A program made the position numbers and the translations under genes. A stretch of DNA of 64,000 bases from Pyrenophora tritici-repentis (lineage: Eukaryota; Ascomycota; Dothideomycetes; Pleosporales; Pleosporaceae). The notes below the pieces were generated by a model. The model did no database searches. It saw only the letters and a program-made list of their open reading frames with translations, and was not told the DNA's origin. Below, one piece after another: positions 1 through 11,480 of the stretch; position 1 is the first letter of the stretch, and each line of letters starts with the position of its first letter. The stretch is taken from contig NC_089396.1 in NCBI RefSeq assembly GCF_003171515.1, forward strand, positions 2,418,001-2,482,000, read 5' to 3'.

Positions 1-537
1 CGGGATCGGGGGCGGAGCATGGCGGAAGCGTCTATCCCAGATGCGCACGCTCAGCACGATGGTCGGCGCAACAGGATGCAAACTTGCTTCTTTCAATATC
101 GGTGTCAGGCTTCATGGGCTGACGGGATCAATGGCCGTCGGTGGGGCGCACCAGCCACTTGGGAATGGGCGGTGACGTCTAATGCAAAAACACCGCACTC
201 GTTAAAAATCATTGTCGCGTGAACGCCCGAAGCTTCTACAACGTCGCCCCGGCAGCAGAAACGCTGAATCTGACCTGTAACTCATATATTAGACTGCGCG
301 CTGTAAGTTGCCTCCTTCAAGTCTCGACAGCACACAATTGTCCCTTCTGCCCGCGCCTTGCAAAGGAAAGCACAGACTCATCATCAGCAGTTTCTCCATC
401 AGCGCCCAACGCCAGAAACTTTGCCCTCAACAACAAACAACACCGTCACGCTGGCAGACTCACTCCTGGTATCTTTCAATTCTGCATAGGCTATTGTAGC
501 CCGCAGACTGTCTATCGCCGCCCATCTCGGCTCTTCT

Positions 538-585
538 ATGCGTCGCGAGGACCTGGTACGCTTTCTGTCCAAGCCTGCGAAGTGA
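538..585 (+). promoter_or_regulatory. Candidate upstream ORF in the SAM decarboxylase leader
   Basis: A 15-codon ORF (ATG at 538, TGA at 583-585) lies 476 nt before the SAM decarboxylase start. Reading the leader from about 250 to 1061, this is the only ATG I find before the main start. The TGA overlaps a GTGAGT that could be a splice donor (acceptor candidate TATAG near 636), so the peptide could be two codons longer if spliced. AdoMetDC mRNAs of animals and plants carry polyamine-responsive uORFs; a similar role here is inference only. Confidence 0.4.
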
Positions 586-1061
586 GTCGTCAAGCAGCGA
601 ATACGGCAACCAAACAAACAGCGCTGACCCCTATAGGCCTCGATAACACCTGCCACGCCCTTCACCCACCACCCGCTCTGAAACCCTTTTAAGCAGATCT
701 CCTCGTCTGCTGGACCCGATACTTGCCCAGGGTATCGGAATCTGGTATCGCGAGGACCCCATCGACTGCCACCATTTCCCGGCGCAAGGCCTCGTTTATT
801 CCGCTCAACGCCCGACCTCCCTAACATCGACTACGGTCGGTTTCACACATCTACACTCACTGCTGCTGGCACACGCCAGCCTCGCCTCCTCTTTGCGCCC
901 GTGGGCCAATTCTTCTCAGGCGAGCACCGCATTGCTTGTCTGAGCGAGGTTGTGCTGCACACAGCTTCATAGCTAGTGAATCGTCAAGCTTCCACCGAAG
1001 CCGCACAGCAAACTCATCCGTTATATCTACTCCGTGTGCGCGACAGCCACCCAATTAAGAC

Positions 1062-2666
1062 ATGGTCGCTACCGTTGAGATTCCTCAGCACTACACTGCC
1101 TCGCCTTCGTCGCACATTGGCACCCCTCAGTTGACCATCAACAAGGAGGCTACCATTGATCTCGACTCGACCAACTCTTTTGAGGGTCCCGAGAAGCTCC
1201 TGGAAGTATGGTTTAGCCCTTCCGCTACCGACCTGCCCGGACAGGCCGGTCCTCTTGGACTGAAGAAGGTGTCTGCCGAAGTTTGGAAGGACATGCTTGA
1301 CTTGGTCAACTGCAAGGTTCTTTCCGTCATCGAATCTGAACATGTCGATGCATACCTCTTGTCCGAGTCGAGCATGTTCGTCTTCCCTCACAAGGTTGTG
1401 CTCAAGACCTGTGGTACCACGACTCTGCTCTGGGGTCTTACTCGCATGCTGGAGATTGCCGTCGAAGCTGGGTTCCCCTTCGTCGCCCCAAAGGCGTCTG
1501 GAGTTGCCCCAGCTGCCACCCCGTACCGCGTCTTCTACAGCAGGAAGAACTTCCTCTACCCCGACCAGCAGCGCGGACCCCACCGCAGCTGGCGTGACGA
1601 AGTTCGTTACCTCGATGACCGCTTCCAAGGTGGCAGTGCCTATATGATTGGCAAGATGAACGGCGAGCATTGGTACCTTTACATCACTGGTCCCGACACC
1701 AGTCTCACCCCACCTCCCAGCCCAGGTGAAGAGAGGCTTGCACCTGATACTGAGACCAAGTTTGTCAGCCACCCTCAGCGCCTCCTGCGCGAGCAAGCCA
1801 CCGATGAAGAAGAAGACGAGACTCTGGAGGTCCTGATGACCGACCTCGATGAGAAGAACGCCCGTCAGTTCTATCTAGAGGACGCAAGTGCGGTTGCGGA
1901 AGGTCGCTACATTCAGAGGGCTCGCGAGGCTCGCAAGAACGCCATCCAATCTCTTGGCACCATCTCTGAAGAGCATGCTCAGAGCGAGAGCCTTGGTGGT
2001 TCTACCGTCCTCAACTCAGCTGCCAACACGCACGCCTCGGATGATGACAGCTTCGACGTGTTCGAGCAGACTTCCTCTGACCACTCTGGCTTCAACTCTG
2101 ACGAGGAACTTACGTTCCCTGAGGAGCTGACCACTGAGGGTCACACGCTCGGCACGGTTGTCTCTGAGCACTGCGGTCTGGCTGACGTCTACCCCACCAC
2201 CAAGTACCCCGATGCCCGCATCGACGCTTACTTGTTCACACCCTGCGGCTTCTCCGCCAACGGCGTCATCCCCGCTCCAGGTGGCGCCCCCAACGGCTCC
2301 AAGAAGGGCTCCGATGCCACGCACTACTTCACCGTGCACGTCACGCCCGAGCCGCAGTGCTCCTACGCCTCCTTCGAGACCAACGTCCCCGCCCGCCAGA
2401 CTGGTCGCGAGACTGCCGATGTTGTCGAGCACGTCGTAGGCATCTTCAAGCCTGGTAGATTCAGCGTCACCCTCTTCGAGGCCAAGCCCACTGCTGATGA
2501 CTACCCTGGCAAGAATGTCGACAAGGCCAAGCGCATGGAAACCATTCCCGGTTACCGTCGCGTTGATCGTATTGTCCATGATTTGGATGGGTATGATCTT
2601 GTGTTCAGGTACTATGAGAGGGATGACTGGAAGGGTGGGAAGCCTAGGCTTGGGGAGCTTTACTGA
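1062..2666 (+). CDS. spe2: S-adenosylmethionine decarboxylase proenzyme
   Basis: This 534-residue protein makes decarboxylated SAM, the aminopropyl donor for spermidine and spermine synthesis, in the cytosol. The proenzyme self-cleaves to give a pyruvoyl cofactor. The cleavage motif LSESS lies at residues 100-104, with the Glu102-Ser103 bond as the cut site. The catalytic KTCGTT motif follows with Cys117, 14 residues after the serine as in the human enzyme. The acidic segment around residues 230-350 is longer than in animal enzymes and is common in fungal ones. The ORF is uninterrupted. The start is the first long-frame ATG (context AGACATGG) after a leader of at least 500 nt holding one uORF. 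The identification is secure from the motifs and the C-terminal AdoMetDC block. Confidence 0.96.
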   Translation: MVATVEIPQHYTASPSSHIGTPQLTINKEATIDLDSTNSFEGPEKLLEVWFSPSATDLPGQAGPLGLKKVSAEVWKDMLDLVNCKVLSVIESEHVDAYLLSESSMFVFPHKVVLKTCGTTTLLWGLTRMLEIAVEAGFPFVAPKASGVAPAATPYRVFYSRKNFLYPDQQRGPHRSWRDEVRYLDDRFQGGSAYMIGKMNGEHWYLYITGPDTSLTPPPSPGEERLAPDTETKFVSHPQRLLREQATDEEEDETLEVLMTDLDEKNARQFYLEDASAVAEGRYIQRAREARKNAIQSLGTISEEHAQSESLGGSTVLNSAANTHASDDDSFDVFEQTSSDHSGFNSDEELTFPEELTTEGHTLGTVVSEHCGLADVYPTTKYPDARIDAYLFTPCGFSANGVIPAPGGAPNGSKKGSDATHYFTVHVTPEPQCSYASFETNVPARQTGRETADVVEHVVGIFKPGRFSVTLFEAKPTADDYPGKNVDKAKRMETIPGYRRVDRIVHDLDGYDLVFRYYERDDWKGGKPRLGELY

Positions 2667-4500
2667 TCCTTTCTGTGATGGACAAGAAAGTTGGAGGGGA
2701 GAGTTGCCGATGTAAATTCTTTTGAGATGTTCTGGTGCTGTTTATTCTCGTGGTTTGCTGAGCGTTGGGGACTGTCTTTTTAGTGGTAGTTGTGTTAGCG
2801 TTTTGAGATGTTTAGTTTATTCATGCGGGGTTTTTTATTATGTTGTGTGGTCTGCGCCGTGTTCATTTATTTGGTGTATATGTGTTTGATTCTTCTTTGG
2901 ATTTTTGACGATAGCAGAGACCGTTACTGATGGTTGAGAAGAATGGAGATTTTTTCGTCCCCGTTTTCCCTTTTGTTAAAATTAAAATCAAAACGTCTAT
3001 CTCGTATAACTATCTACATTATCAACTATTTCAAATTCCAAAACTATACATCTATCACCTAATCCGCACCACACATCCACCACAATTCCTTCTTTAATGC
3101 CCGATGCAATCAAAGCCTCGTTTACATACCACTCCATCCACGCTTCCGAGTAACGGTACGTAGGTGTGTGGAGTTAGCTGTGGGTTAGTTAGTAGACGGA
3201 AGACGGCTGTCTGTAGGATGCGGTGGAGGTTCTGGGCGATGGGAGGGCTGTGGGCGGCTGTGAGGATGTGCTGGTGCGATAGGTGTGTTTGGTTGTAGGG
3301 GTGTTAGGCTAGGATGTTGGGCTGATAGGAGTGTTTGGTTGTGAGCGTTGTTGGATTATAAGCTGGGGTGTGTGAATGGGTATGGCTTCCTTCTGTGATC
3401 TGTATGACATCGCATCGTTGATCTATGGCGATGATGAGGAGTTGGGCTGCTGTGTGCGTTTGCAGGCTGTGCATTTAGGCATTAAGGAGGAGCTGAGTGA
3501 AACGGAAGAGCGCGATTGAGACGTCCTTTGTCATTAGCTTGTGTATGTGGTATGTGGGGAATTGACTAATCCACAGAAGGTGTTTGTCTTCGGCATCATT
3601 GGGCTGAGCATACGGCGTCTTGAGTGGGTGTTTGACGGCTATTTACGGCTTCCCTCTGTGAGCGGTCAATTGTGGGCTGTACCTTGAGGTCTAGGTGTGA
3701 CTTCCCTCTTCGATCGTGCTGAGGTACATGACGTGAAGATGGTTCTGGGGAGAAGTCATGCATCCGCGTTTGCATCTCTTGTCACCGCCTTTGAGATGGT
3801 TGCGTGATATAGGCTCGATCTATGTCTGCTGCTATTGCAGAGATGCATTCTCAGTACGTGGGTGCGCTGTTTGGGCTCTGGTTGCTGAGGCTGTGGCGAT
3901 TTGATTGGGGAGAGTGGATTGAAGGGGCTCGTCACAGGAGGGTCCAAGACGGGTATATTGGTGTGCTGGGTTGTGGTTCACAGCACTGCGCGTGCAGTCT
4001 TTCAAATTTGCTCATTTGTTCTATACGCCATCAGTCCATGTTGCAAACGGATGTTCTCCTCCCACCGCTTAACGCTCACCAGGCCCCTTGTGCCAACTCC
4101 CCGTCTGGCCTCGATCCGCATGCCCGCTTCGATCTGAGCCACTATGGAATGGGTGTTTGCCTGTGGCATGAATTCTGCTGCCAGACAAACGCTACATATG
4201 GTTCCTGTCTTTGCTGTCTTGCGAAAAGACAGTCTATTCGCTCCAGCCCCGCACCTTGCATGCCGGCAGCTGCCTTCACCTAGGCTTCACCGCCCTCTCA
4301 CCGTGGAACTTGCGGCTAGCAGCGCAAGACGCGCAATTACGGTGAGAAGGGTAAGAGGGAGCGAAGCTAGGGGAGAGGTGCATAAAGTCCTGTCTTTTGC
4401 TGGTTTAGAGTATCTTTCTTCCACTCTACTTCATCTTAAATTCCAATACCATCCCCACATCGATCCTCCTTACAAGTACATCTTTTCAATAACTGCCAAC
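2667..4500. other. Gene-poor intergenic region
   Basis: After the SAM decarboxylase stop there is a T-rich 3' UTR-like stretch, then a G/T-rich stretch at about 3150-3400. Open frames here, such as one at 3822-4283, have Cys/His/Trp-rich low-quality composition and no family resemblance. I see no gene I can support. Confidence 0.5.
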
Positions 4501-5035
4501 ATGCCGTCAATGAATCATCAAACAAGGCGGAGGCAAACAAAGGCTACCAATTATAGTGCCTACGAGATTCAGGACAATCCCAACGACAAGACATGGCAGC
4601 CTAATGGGGAAGCCACCTACACTGACGATAACTATGACGACGAGGCAGATGATCCCAACGATAAAGATCCTACACTCGAACCACCTCTCCAGTGCCATTA
4701 TCCCAGCAAGTTTAGGTCAAGCACGGTTAACGCGGACGATGATCAAATCCCTGGAGTCCAAACCAAGAAGGCGGGCCGGCCATCTACAAACGTCCACAAA
4801 CGCAGGCCACACGTAGAAGAAGAGGAAGATGATGAAGTCGTAAGAAACTCCCGTCTACGCCATAACCTTGCTTTACTAATCCCTCAAGGTGAACTTCTGG
4901 TACGGATTCACAGTCACTAAAGGACAACCGCAACGCCGTTAGTACGAAGTCGTTAAGCACTCAAACGGCAGGATAGAAAAGACCGCTATCAGAAAGCGAG
5001 GCGTACCAGCTCATAGACTTCTCCTAGAAGACTAG
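4501..5035 (+). pseudogene. Unknown acidic protein gene, probably truncated by an in-frame TAG
   Basis: The first exon (4501-4839) encodes a hydrophilic, Asp/Asn-rich protein with an acidic run (about residues 103-112) after a Lys/Arg stretch. A good intron follows (GTAAGA at 4840, branch TTTACTAAT, AAG end at 4888). The second exon starts at 4889 in phase and reads 17 residues to a TAG at 4940-4942. The same frame then stays open for 30 more codons with protein-like composition to a second TAG at 5035. A C-to-T change of a Gln codon would give this stop. Either the gene simply ends at 4942 or it is a mutated gene. I do not recognise the family. A fragment of a transposon-encoded protein is also possible. 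Confidence 0.45.
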
Positions 5036-5163
5036 AACTCTCTGTCACTTGGGGAGAAAAGGAGGACGTATCAGAATCAGTTTCAGAACTACGTTGAGAG
5101 CACTGCTGCCCAGCGGGAGAGGTCAAAGAACCCCTAAGCGTCTCCCCACATTTTTTACAAGTC

Positions 5164-5273
5164 TTCCTCTTCCTCCTCCTCCTCCTTCTTCTTCTTCTTC
5201 TTCTTCTTCTTCTTCTTCTTCTTCTTCTTCTTCTTCTTCTTCTTCTTCTTCTTCTTCTTCTTCTTCTTCTTCT
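5164..5273. repeat. TCC/TTC trinucleotide microsatellite
   Basis: A few TCC units lead into about 29 uninterrupted TTC units. The run produces long poly-Ser and poly-Arg open frames on the two strands that are not genes. Confidence 0.95.
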
Positions 5274-5589
5274 ACTTTCTATTCGACTCATAGCTCTCTC
5301 TTTCCAACACAGCTAACCTATCTCATAGCTGTTCTCTCCCCCTTCCCTCCCTAGCTTTCTCTTAACAAGTACTTCTGTTTCCTTGCGGGTTCTCTCGGCG
5401 AAGAGAACCTTGACCTACATACACATACTGCTGCAACAAGGGTTAGCGATTGTCTTTTCTTGAGGGGTTGGAGTCTTGCGCTGATCATGGGAGCAACCGT
5501 GCGGTTAGGATATTACCCTGCTAGCGTTTCTTTTTGCTTTTACATAGTCTTTGCTCGTGCTTAAAAGTTAGGTATATGCGATGAATGAA

Positions 5590-5740
5590 TCTTCTTCCTC
5601 GTCCTTCCCCTCCTTCTCCCCCTCTCTTCTCCCCTCTCCCCCTCTTCCTCCCCTCTCCCCTCTCTCCCCTTCACACCTAAAAAAGAAAAAAAACACCCCA
5701 CCTTTACCTCACCTCCACCTCCCACGCCCCCACCCTCTTC
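5590..5740. repeat. Polypyrimidine (CT-rich) tract
   Basis: The + strand is almost pure C/T with a short A-rich interruption (about 5678-5696). It lies in the intergenic stretch before the Mmc1-like gene 3' end. No coding potential is seen. Confidence 0.7.
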
Positions 5741-6027
5741 TTCTACAGAAAAAGCATATCTCCTCCTACATCCTCTAAATACACAGGATGTAGACGTTAT
5801 AGCTTCTAGGAAGAGCGTGTAGAAAGTGTAGAAAGAGTTCACAGTTTAGTATGTAAGAGCCACAGATTGAGTGAAGTGGAACGGGATAGAATGTAGATTG
5901 GACATACTCTGTGAATGTCAATATTTAGCATTCACCACGACTTATGCTAAGACAACACCCTTTTGTAAACCTATGCTGTATTCATACCATACTACCAAAA
6001 CCATGATTTTACTATTCTATTCATACA

Positions 6028-8062
6028 CTACCTACCCTTCCCATCACCATCACCATCACCACCCCCACTCATTCTATCAAGCGCCTCCCTAACCGCCATC
6101 ACAGCCTCCCTCGCCTTCCGCCTCTGCACCACATCCTCCTTTTCGCTAACCGTCTTGCTACCCCCATTCTTGATGATAAACCGAATACTCTCCTCCGTAC
6201 CCTTCAACGTGCGTCGTCCTTCTTCCCTAACAGTACCTTGCCACGCCTCCCTCGCGCCTTCCCATAGCCTCTGCATGCGACGCAACGAGTACGTGAGACC
6301 CAATGCTGCGACGGCCGAGGCTTCAAAGACGGAGAAGGATGAGACGGAGAGGTAGAGCAGGGCGGATGCCGCAGAGGAGATGGATGTAGTGGTAAAAGTT
6401 TGGAGGATAAGTCGTTGAGCAAGGGCCTGAAGAGGTGGGACGGTATCGTTGATGAGTTCGGTGCGGGCGATGGCAATGTGTTCGGACCAGGGTGATGGTT
6501 TGCGGACGTTGGTCGAGAGGTCTGTTCTGGGGTTCTCTGCTGTTGGCGCCGTGTCTTGCGTTGTTACTTCGGGTGTTTTGGTGGTGGCAGTTGTGGGTTG
6601 CATTTCGTCTGGGAAGCCGGCTTGGTTCATGCGGCCCGCGAGGTATATGCTGCTTTTCTCTGCGGAGACGAGCCATCGTCGCTCGAGAATCTCGGAACTG
6701 ATCATTGTGATGTCGTCGACACGCCAGAGAAGCTTCCACCAGGCTAGCTTGTGCCAGTTCTTTGATGTGAAGGCTTCGTCAAGTTGGTCGCGGAGCTCTG
6801 CATGCGACCTCTCAGCCCAGGTCTCGAGATGGCCGACGATGGATGCTTTGACATCTTGGTCTGTGGGTATGGAAGCCAGTTCTTGTAGTCGCGCAGTATC
6901 TTCCTTCAGAAGTTTTGCTTCTACATCATCGGTAAGGGAGGTGATGAGTGTTTTCATGGTAGGCTTGATGGCGTCTGAAGTCTGGACATCTTGTATCAGC
7001 CAGTTTGACAGCGTTGGCAGCCCACTCTTGAACCAGCCCCTCTCGTAGATGATGGAGTTCTGAATCGACTCGCGGAAGCTGCCGAGTGCTTTCGTACCAA
7101 CTTCAATGTTGATAGGAGCGCTTCGAGAACGCGTCTCTGAGGGACTCTCTTCTGATGGAACTGGCAGGTCAACCGCCAGCTTGACCGTATCATCCACCTC
7201 ATCAAGACCATTGGCCGAGAACCTACCAAACGCTATTGCGCTGTCTAGTCCTTCGCCCAACACCAAGGTCTTGTGCACTGGATACGGAACGGGCAGTGCT
7301 CTTGCCGAGGGAGCCTGGAGCTTGGGAACTAACAGCGACTCTACAGGGCTTTCGACTGACACCTGAGGGACAGGCTTCGCAACATTGACGTTTATCGTAG
7401 AGACGAGGATCTCGAGGTTATGCGATTGAAGGGTTCGTGAGGGTACTGGGAGGACTTTATAGAGTGGCGTTGGCGTGTGTTCGTCGGGATCAGTACCGTA
7501 TCTGTAGAACAATCATCAGCTGCTGTTTCCTTGCCATACTCCTTTACATGCACCCACTTTAACAATACAGCCCCCTCATTGTCATTGCCTGCCTTGACCA
7601 GCTCTTTCTCCCATTGCTCCTCAGCACCTAGCGGGTCTGCAAGCAAAAGCCGTGCTAGTTGTTGCGCACTCGACTGGCTATTCAAACCGAGAACTGTGTC
7701 GCATCGTCAGCCTTCTTGTTACACCCATCTGATTGCGCCTGGACTGTACCAGCAACCCTTGTGACGGCATCCTGCGCCGCCAAACCCCGTAATGCCAATT
7801 GAAGCCTGCTAATATTGACATATGTTTCAGCAGCCCCGCTTAGTGCGGATAATGCATCGTACAAGTCCTTGTTATGCGGGGGTATATTTGGGCGCAGATT
7901 TATCGCGGTCGGCGAAACATGTGTTGACGCGGAGCGGGCGCGGAGACTCGCAGAGCTTGACTTTGTGACATTGCAACAGCGAAGCGCAAGTGGGATTCGA
8001 TCAATCGCCCCTATCTTGCGAAGAATCGTCAGTCGCGGCACTGAGGCCACCCATGGAGGCAT
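6028..8062 (-). CDS. Mitochondrial Mmc1-like (dynamin-like-fold) protein
   Basis: Three exons, complement of 7725-8062, 7540-7677 and 6028-7501, give a 649-residue protein. The introns are 47 nt (7678-7724) and 38 nt (7502-7539); the second is short and less certain. The N terminus (about 45 residues) is rich in Arg, Ser, Leu and Ala without acids, like a mitochondrial presequence. The C-terminal part has a hydrophobic hairpin (SSAASALLYLSVSSFSVF, then a second Ala/Leu segment) followed by an Arg/Lys-rich amphipathic tail. This layout matches my recollection of the fungal Mmc1 family of inner-membrane dynamin-like proteins. I see no classical GTPase P-loop. The gene lies 406 bp downstream of calcineurin A on the same strand. 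Mitochondrial targeting is well supported, the family name moderately. Confidence 0.62.
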
Positions 8063-8468
8063 CGGGCTTGAAGTTGAGCATCGCTTCCCACGTCGGAAAT
8101 GTTCACGTTGACGTAGGTCGGCAAAGCTAGCTTCGGTCCGCGCACGTGCCCAGCCGCCTCACAGCCACCATCACGTCAAGTCTGCGCCACCATGTGCACA
8201 CGGGAAAGCAAGTCTAGTGTATCTTAGGAATGGCTTCTGGTTTGATTCAATAAGAAACCGGCTAATCGAAGTCTGAGCAGTCGGCAAGCCTGACACTGCC
8301 GTCCTTCCTAAGGTGAAACCCTCTGGGTTACGATCCTGTGGTCCACTACGCCTGCATGGTATACTGATGGCATCTGCTGGCCCGCCAATATAGAAATCAA
8401 GGACCCAAATTCGTCAACAAGGCTTGTCTATCAGCCTCACTCTCCGATCGTGAGCGCTTGAATCGCGC

Positions 8469-10484
8469 CTAGCTCTTCTTGCTGCGTCCGGAGCCAGATG
8501 ACCTAAACAAATCAGTGTCTACACTACATGTTGATCTCAGCCACACTTACATGCTGATGCGTCGTGCCACGGTTGCTAGTCCCTGGTCGTTGTCTGCCTC
8601 CTTGGCAGCTTTCTCGAGAGCCTGCTCTCGGCTAACCTCCTGAGACTTTCGTACTTCTTCGTGGCTCGGCGGGAGTCTCTCGTTCTGTAAGTCGACCTTA
8701 CGTGCGTCCTCGAAGCTGTGAATCGCCTGCTTGATTCCTTCGGCACCAAGCATGAGAGTACCTGCTGGCAGTCGGCCACCTGATGCTGTCTTCAGCTCAG
8801 TAACGCGTTCAGACTCTTCACGCAGTACTTGAAATACGCGAGAGAGACGACCAATGGCCAAGATCTTGTTCTTGATCGCGCGTCGCTTGAACTCGGTTGA
8901 CTCCGGGTCCATGTTAGGAATAGGCGGCGATGATGGTCCAGATGCAAGCGAGCTGGGTGTCTCTTCCTCAAGTTCTTCCTTTGAACATGTGTTCAGTATA
9001 GCAATGAGCATGTCGGTGACTGTATCGTGTTAGCCTGGCGTCTCAGTGAATACATAGCTTCCACATACTCTTCTCACCAACGAACGGCAATGACCACGTG
9101 AATACGTCCATAAAGTTGGGCAACCAGTATGGATGGGGTGTGCAGTCTGATTGCGTTAGTTTTGGAATACGGGCATGCATGTTTGAGCTTACTGAATTGT
9201 CGAATGTTCATGACGTTGTTCTCGTACTTCAAAACAGCAGCCTTGTTGTTGTACACATCCAAGTAGTTTGGTGCACTAAAGATTGTCATGACACTGGGGA
9301 AGCCAGTCGTCCGTGTCTTGCGGTACATTCGGTACCCGGCATCTTGGGCCTCGTGTGCACGGATAATGGACAAGAGGTTGTTCTTTTCGAGGAAAGCACA
9401 GGCGGCGGGATACGAGAAGAAGTACGAGCATCCGCGGACATGGTTGTGAACGAAGAAATCGTTAGTCTTCTCCTGTCCAAACTCCTCAAGTGGATCGGCC
9501 CAGAGGATGTCGCACATGAGGCCGTGCGTGGGGGGCTCGCGGAAACGGTCAATCTGCGACAGTCAGCATTGGCCTCGGGGGGCTCGTGGTACTACATACG
9601 CTCTTCAGATCGTCCAGGGTGTGAAGCTCGGGGCTCAGTCCACCATGTATACACAGGAACTGCTTGTTCATGACAGCGGCCAGGGGTAATGCGCAGAACG
9701 AGTCCATGCATGCTTCGTACACGGCTTCAGAGTATTTGTGCTTGCATTCGAGTTTGAATGTGAAGTAGTCGGTCAAGTGGCGGCACTCGTGGTTGCCGCG
9801 GAGCAGCCAAAGCGTGTTGGGGTACCAGATCTTGAGGGACCATAGGTACAGGACACACTGTGAATGTCAGCGAATGCATACACCCAGCTTCCTGAAGGCC
9901 GCACCTCTATACTAAAGTATCCGCGGTCGACGTAGTCACCCAAGAACAGGTATCGCGTCTCCGCTGGGTCGCCACCGACTTCAAACAGCTTCATGAGATC
10001 GTAGTACTGTCCGTGAACGTCTCCACACACAGTGATGGGTGCATCCATTTCCAGCATGTTGGGCTCCGACTTTAGGATCTCTGTGCCCTTCTTTATAATC
10101 CATAGCGCCTGCTGCTCAGTCAAGCGGCCTTCGCGGTAGAAGTGCTGCTTAAGGAATTGAATGTTGGGCTTGGTGCGATCTTGCGGTGAGAAGAATTGCT
10201 CGTCGCTGGGCGGGTGGAAGGCGGGTGCTTGCACATCTGGAATAGGCGGCACGGTTAGCTGAATGTGCTCTCAAAGTCGCAAATACAATTTTGCCAGCTG
10301 GCTCTCGGCTGTATGCCTACGGATTGCGCGCACCTTTGCAGACCCGTTCCTGAGTGCTCACTTGACTGCCATCCTCCATAGTATGCAGGGTAAAGTCGAT
10401 TTCGGGAAGCGGCTTCTTCTCCCGCACGGCGCGGATAGCATTGTCGATATACTTGGTCTGGTCGACCTCCTGGTTGTTTTCCAT
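8469..10484 (-). CDS. cnaA: Calcineurin A, Ser/Thr phosphatase 2B catalytic subunit
   Basis: Seven exons, complement of 10334-10484, 9905-10236, 9600-9857, 9193-9553, 9069-9146, 8551-9019 and 8469-8502, encode 560 residues. It is the catalytic subunit of the Ca2+/calmodulin-activated phosphatase that dephosphorylates Crz1-type factors in stress and growth. Metal-site motifs are intact: GDVHG at 122-126, GDYVDRG at 150-156 and GNHE at 182-185. The B-subunit-binding helix and a calmodulin/autoinhibitory tail follow in exon 6. Exon 7 is only 34 nt: the GTAAGT donor at 8550 splits the ATG before an apparent TAA, and joining to 8502 adds a Ser/Gly/Lys tail of the kind I recall from fungal calcineurins. 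Introns are 46 to 97 nt. All seven junctions keep frame. Confidence 0.95.
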
Positions 10485-11480
10485 GTTGGCGGTCTGTGCA
10501 GCGAGCCGTACGGTGTAGACGCGAGAAGACGGTGGAGTTGAAGGCAACGAGGTAGTGGGGCGGGCGCAATGACCTCCTAAGCTCCAGTGGCGGCGGCGTC
10601 TGATACGAAGGCCGAAGCTCGCTCCTAATTTCGATTTCCGCTCTTTAATCGCACAAAATGATACCACTTGGATATGCAAAGCTGAATTGTCGACTGCCTG
10701 GTCGCTTGTTTTGTGCGTTGGTGAGAGGTGCTTAGGGCTGAAAGTGGAATTCCCTCCAAGTAAGAGGGGATGTACGCTTGTCTTGGCTGTTCCCTGCCTA
10801 ACTGTCCAATCACTAGCTGAGTAACGTCATAATCCGGTGAATGACATATACGGTTCGTTTGAATAGGTACATCTAGAGCTGCGAATACCCGTGTTCTTGT
10901 ATTAGGTTGTACGCATCTTGTGCCATGCAATTTGTTGTCAATTTTAGGCCATTTCGTCTTTGCACAATGCGTATCGCGCAGGCCCTGGTGGCGATTGCGG
11001 CTGCAAAACTACAACAGTTCATGGACGGGCGTACAATTCTTCCAGCCTCAGACATACATCAGGTCATTGATGTTCACTCGGCAGTCAGGCATATCACAAT
11101 GACAAGAGGCAAGCAAATCGAGGACGAATGAGTGTTTTCATTTGATAATGTACACAGCAGTACAGCGTATGCCGCACTGGTAAACAAAAGGCTTACCACA
11201 GCACTTCTCTCTAAGCAAGACAACAGGGCATGCCGACCCAATCTAGAGCCGGTCATGAACGAAAGAATGTAAGAATAGTAAAACAAAAAATCACCAGCCA
11301 GACCCAAGTGGTGTCTGTCCAACGTGATAAGCAATATGAACATAATGACCCAATTTCCAACCCGACCTATGGAGAGCCTTTTCCATCATCCAAACTCCAA
11401 GCGTTGCGTTTCGTAGCCAATGGCTGTTGAGGTAGCGTGAGATTGTGTTTGATATCTCACCAACATGTAGAGCATGTCGT
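10485..11480. other. Intergenic region, calcineurin promoter side
   Basis: This 1-kb gap lies between the calcineurin start and the 3' end of the LPMO gene, both on the minus strand. Only short, overlapping, poorly composed open frames occur. I see no supported gene. Confidence 0.5.

Noticed and set aside
2016..2579. A 187-codon minus-strand frame opposite SAM decarboxylase
   Set aside because: Antisense shadow of a strongly supported gene.
3822..4283. A 153-codon plus-strand frame
   Set aside because: Composition (Cys, His and Trp scattered) is unlike real proteins, with no homologous-looking motif and no splice support.
4989..5354. Poly-Arg and poly-Ser frames on both strands
   Set aside because: They are translations of the TTC microsatellite.
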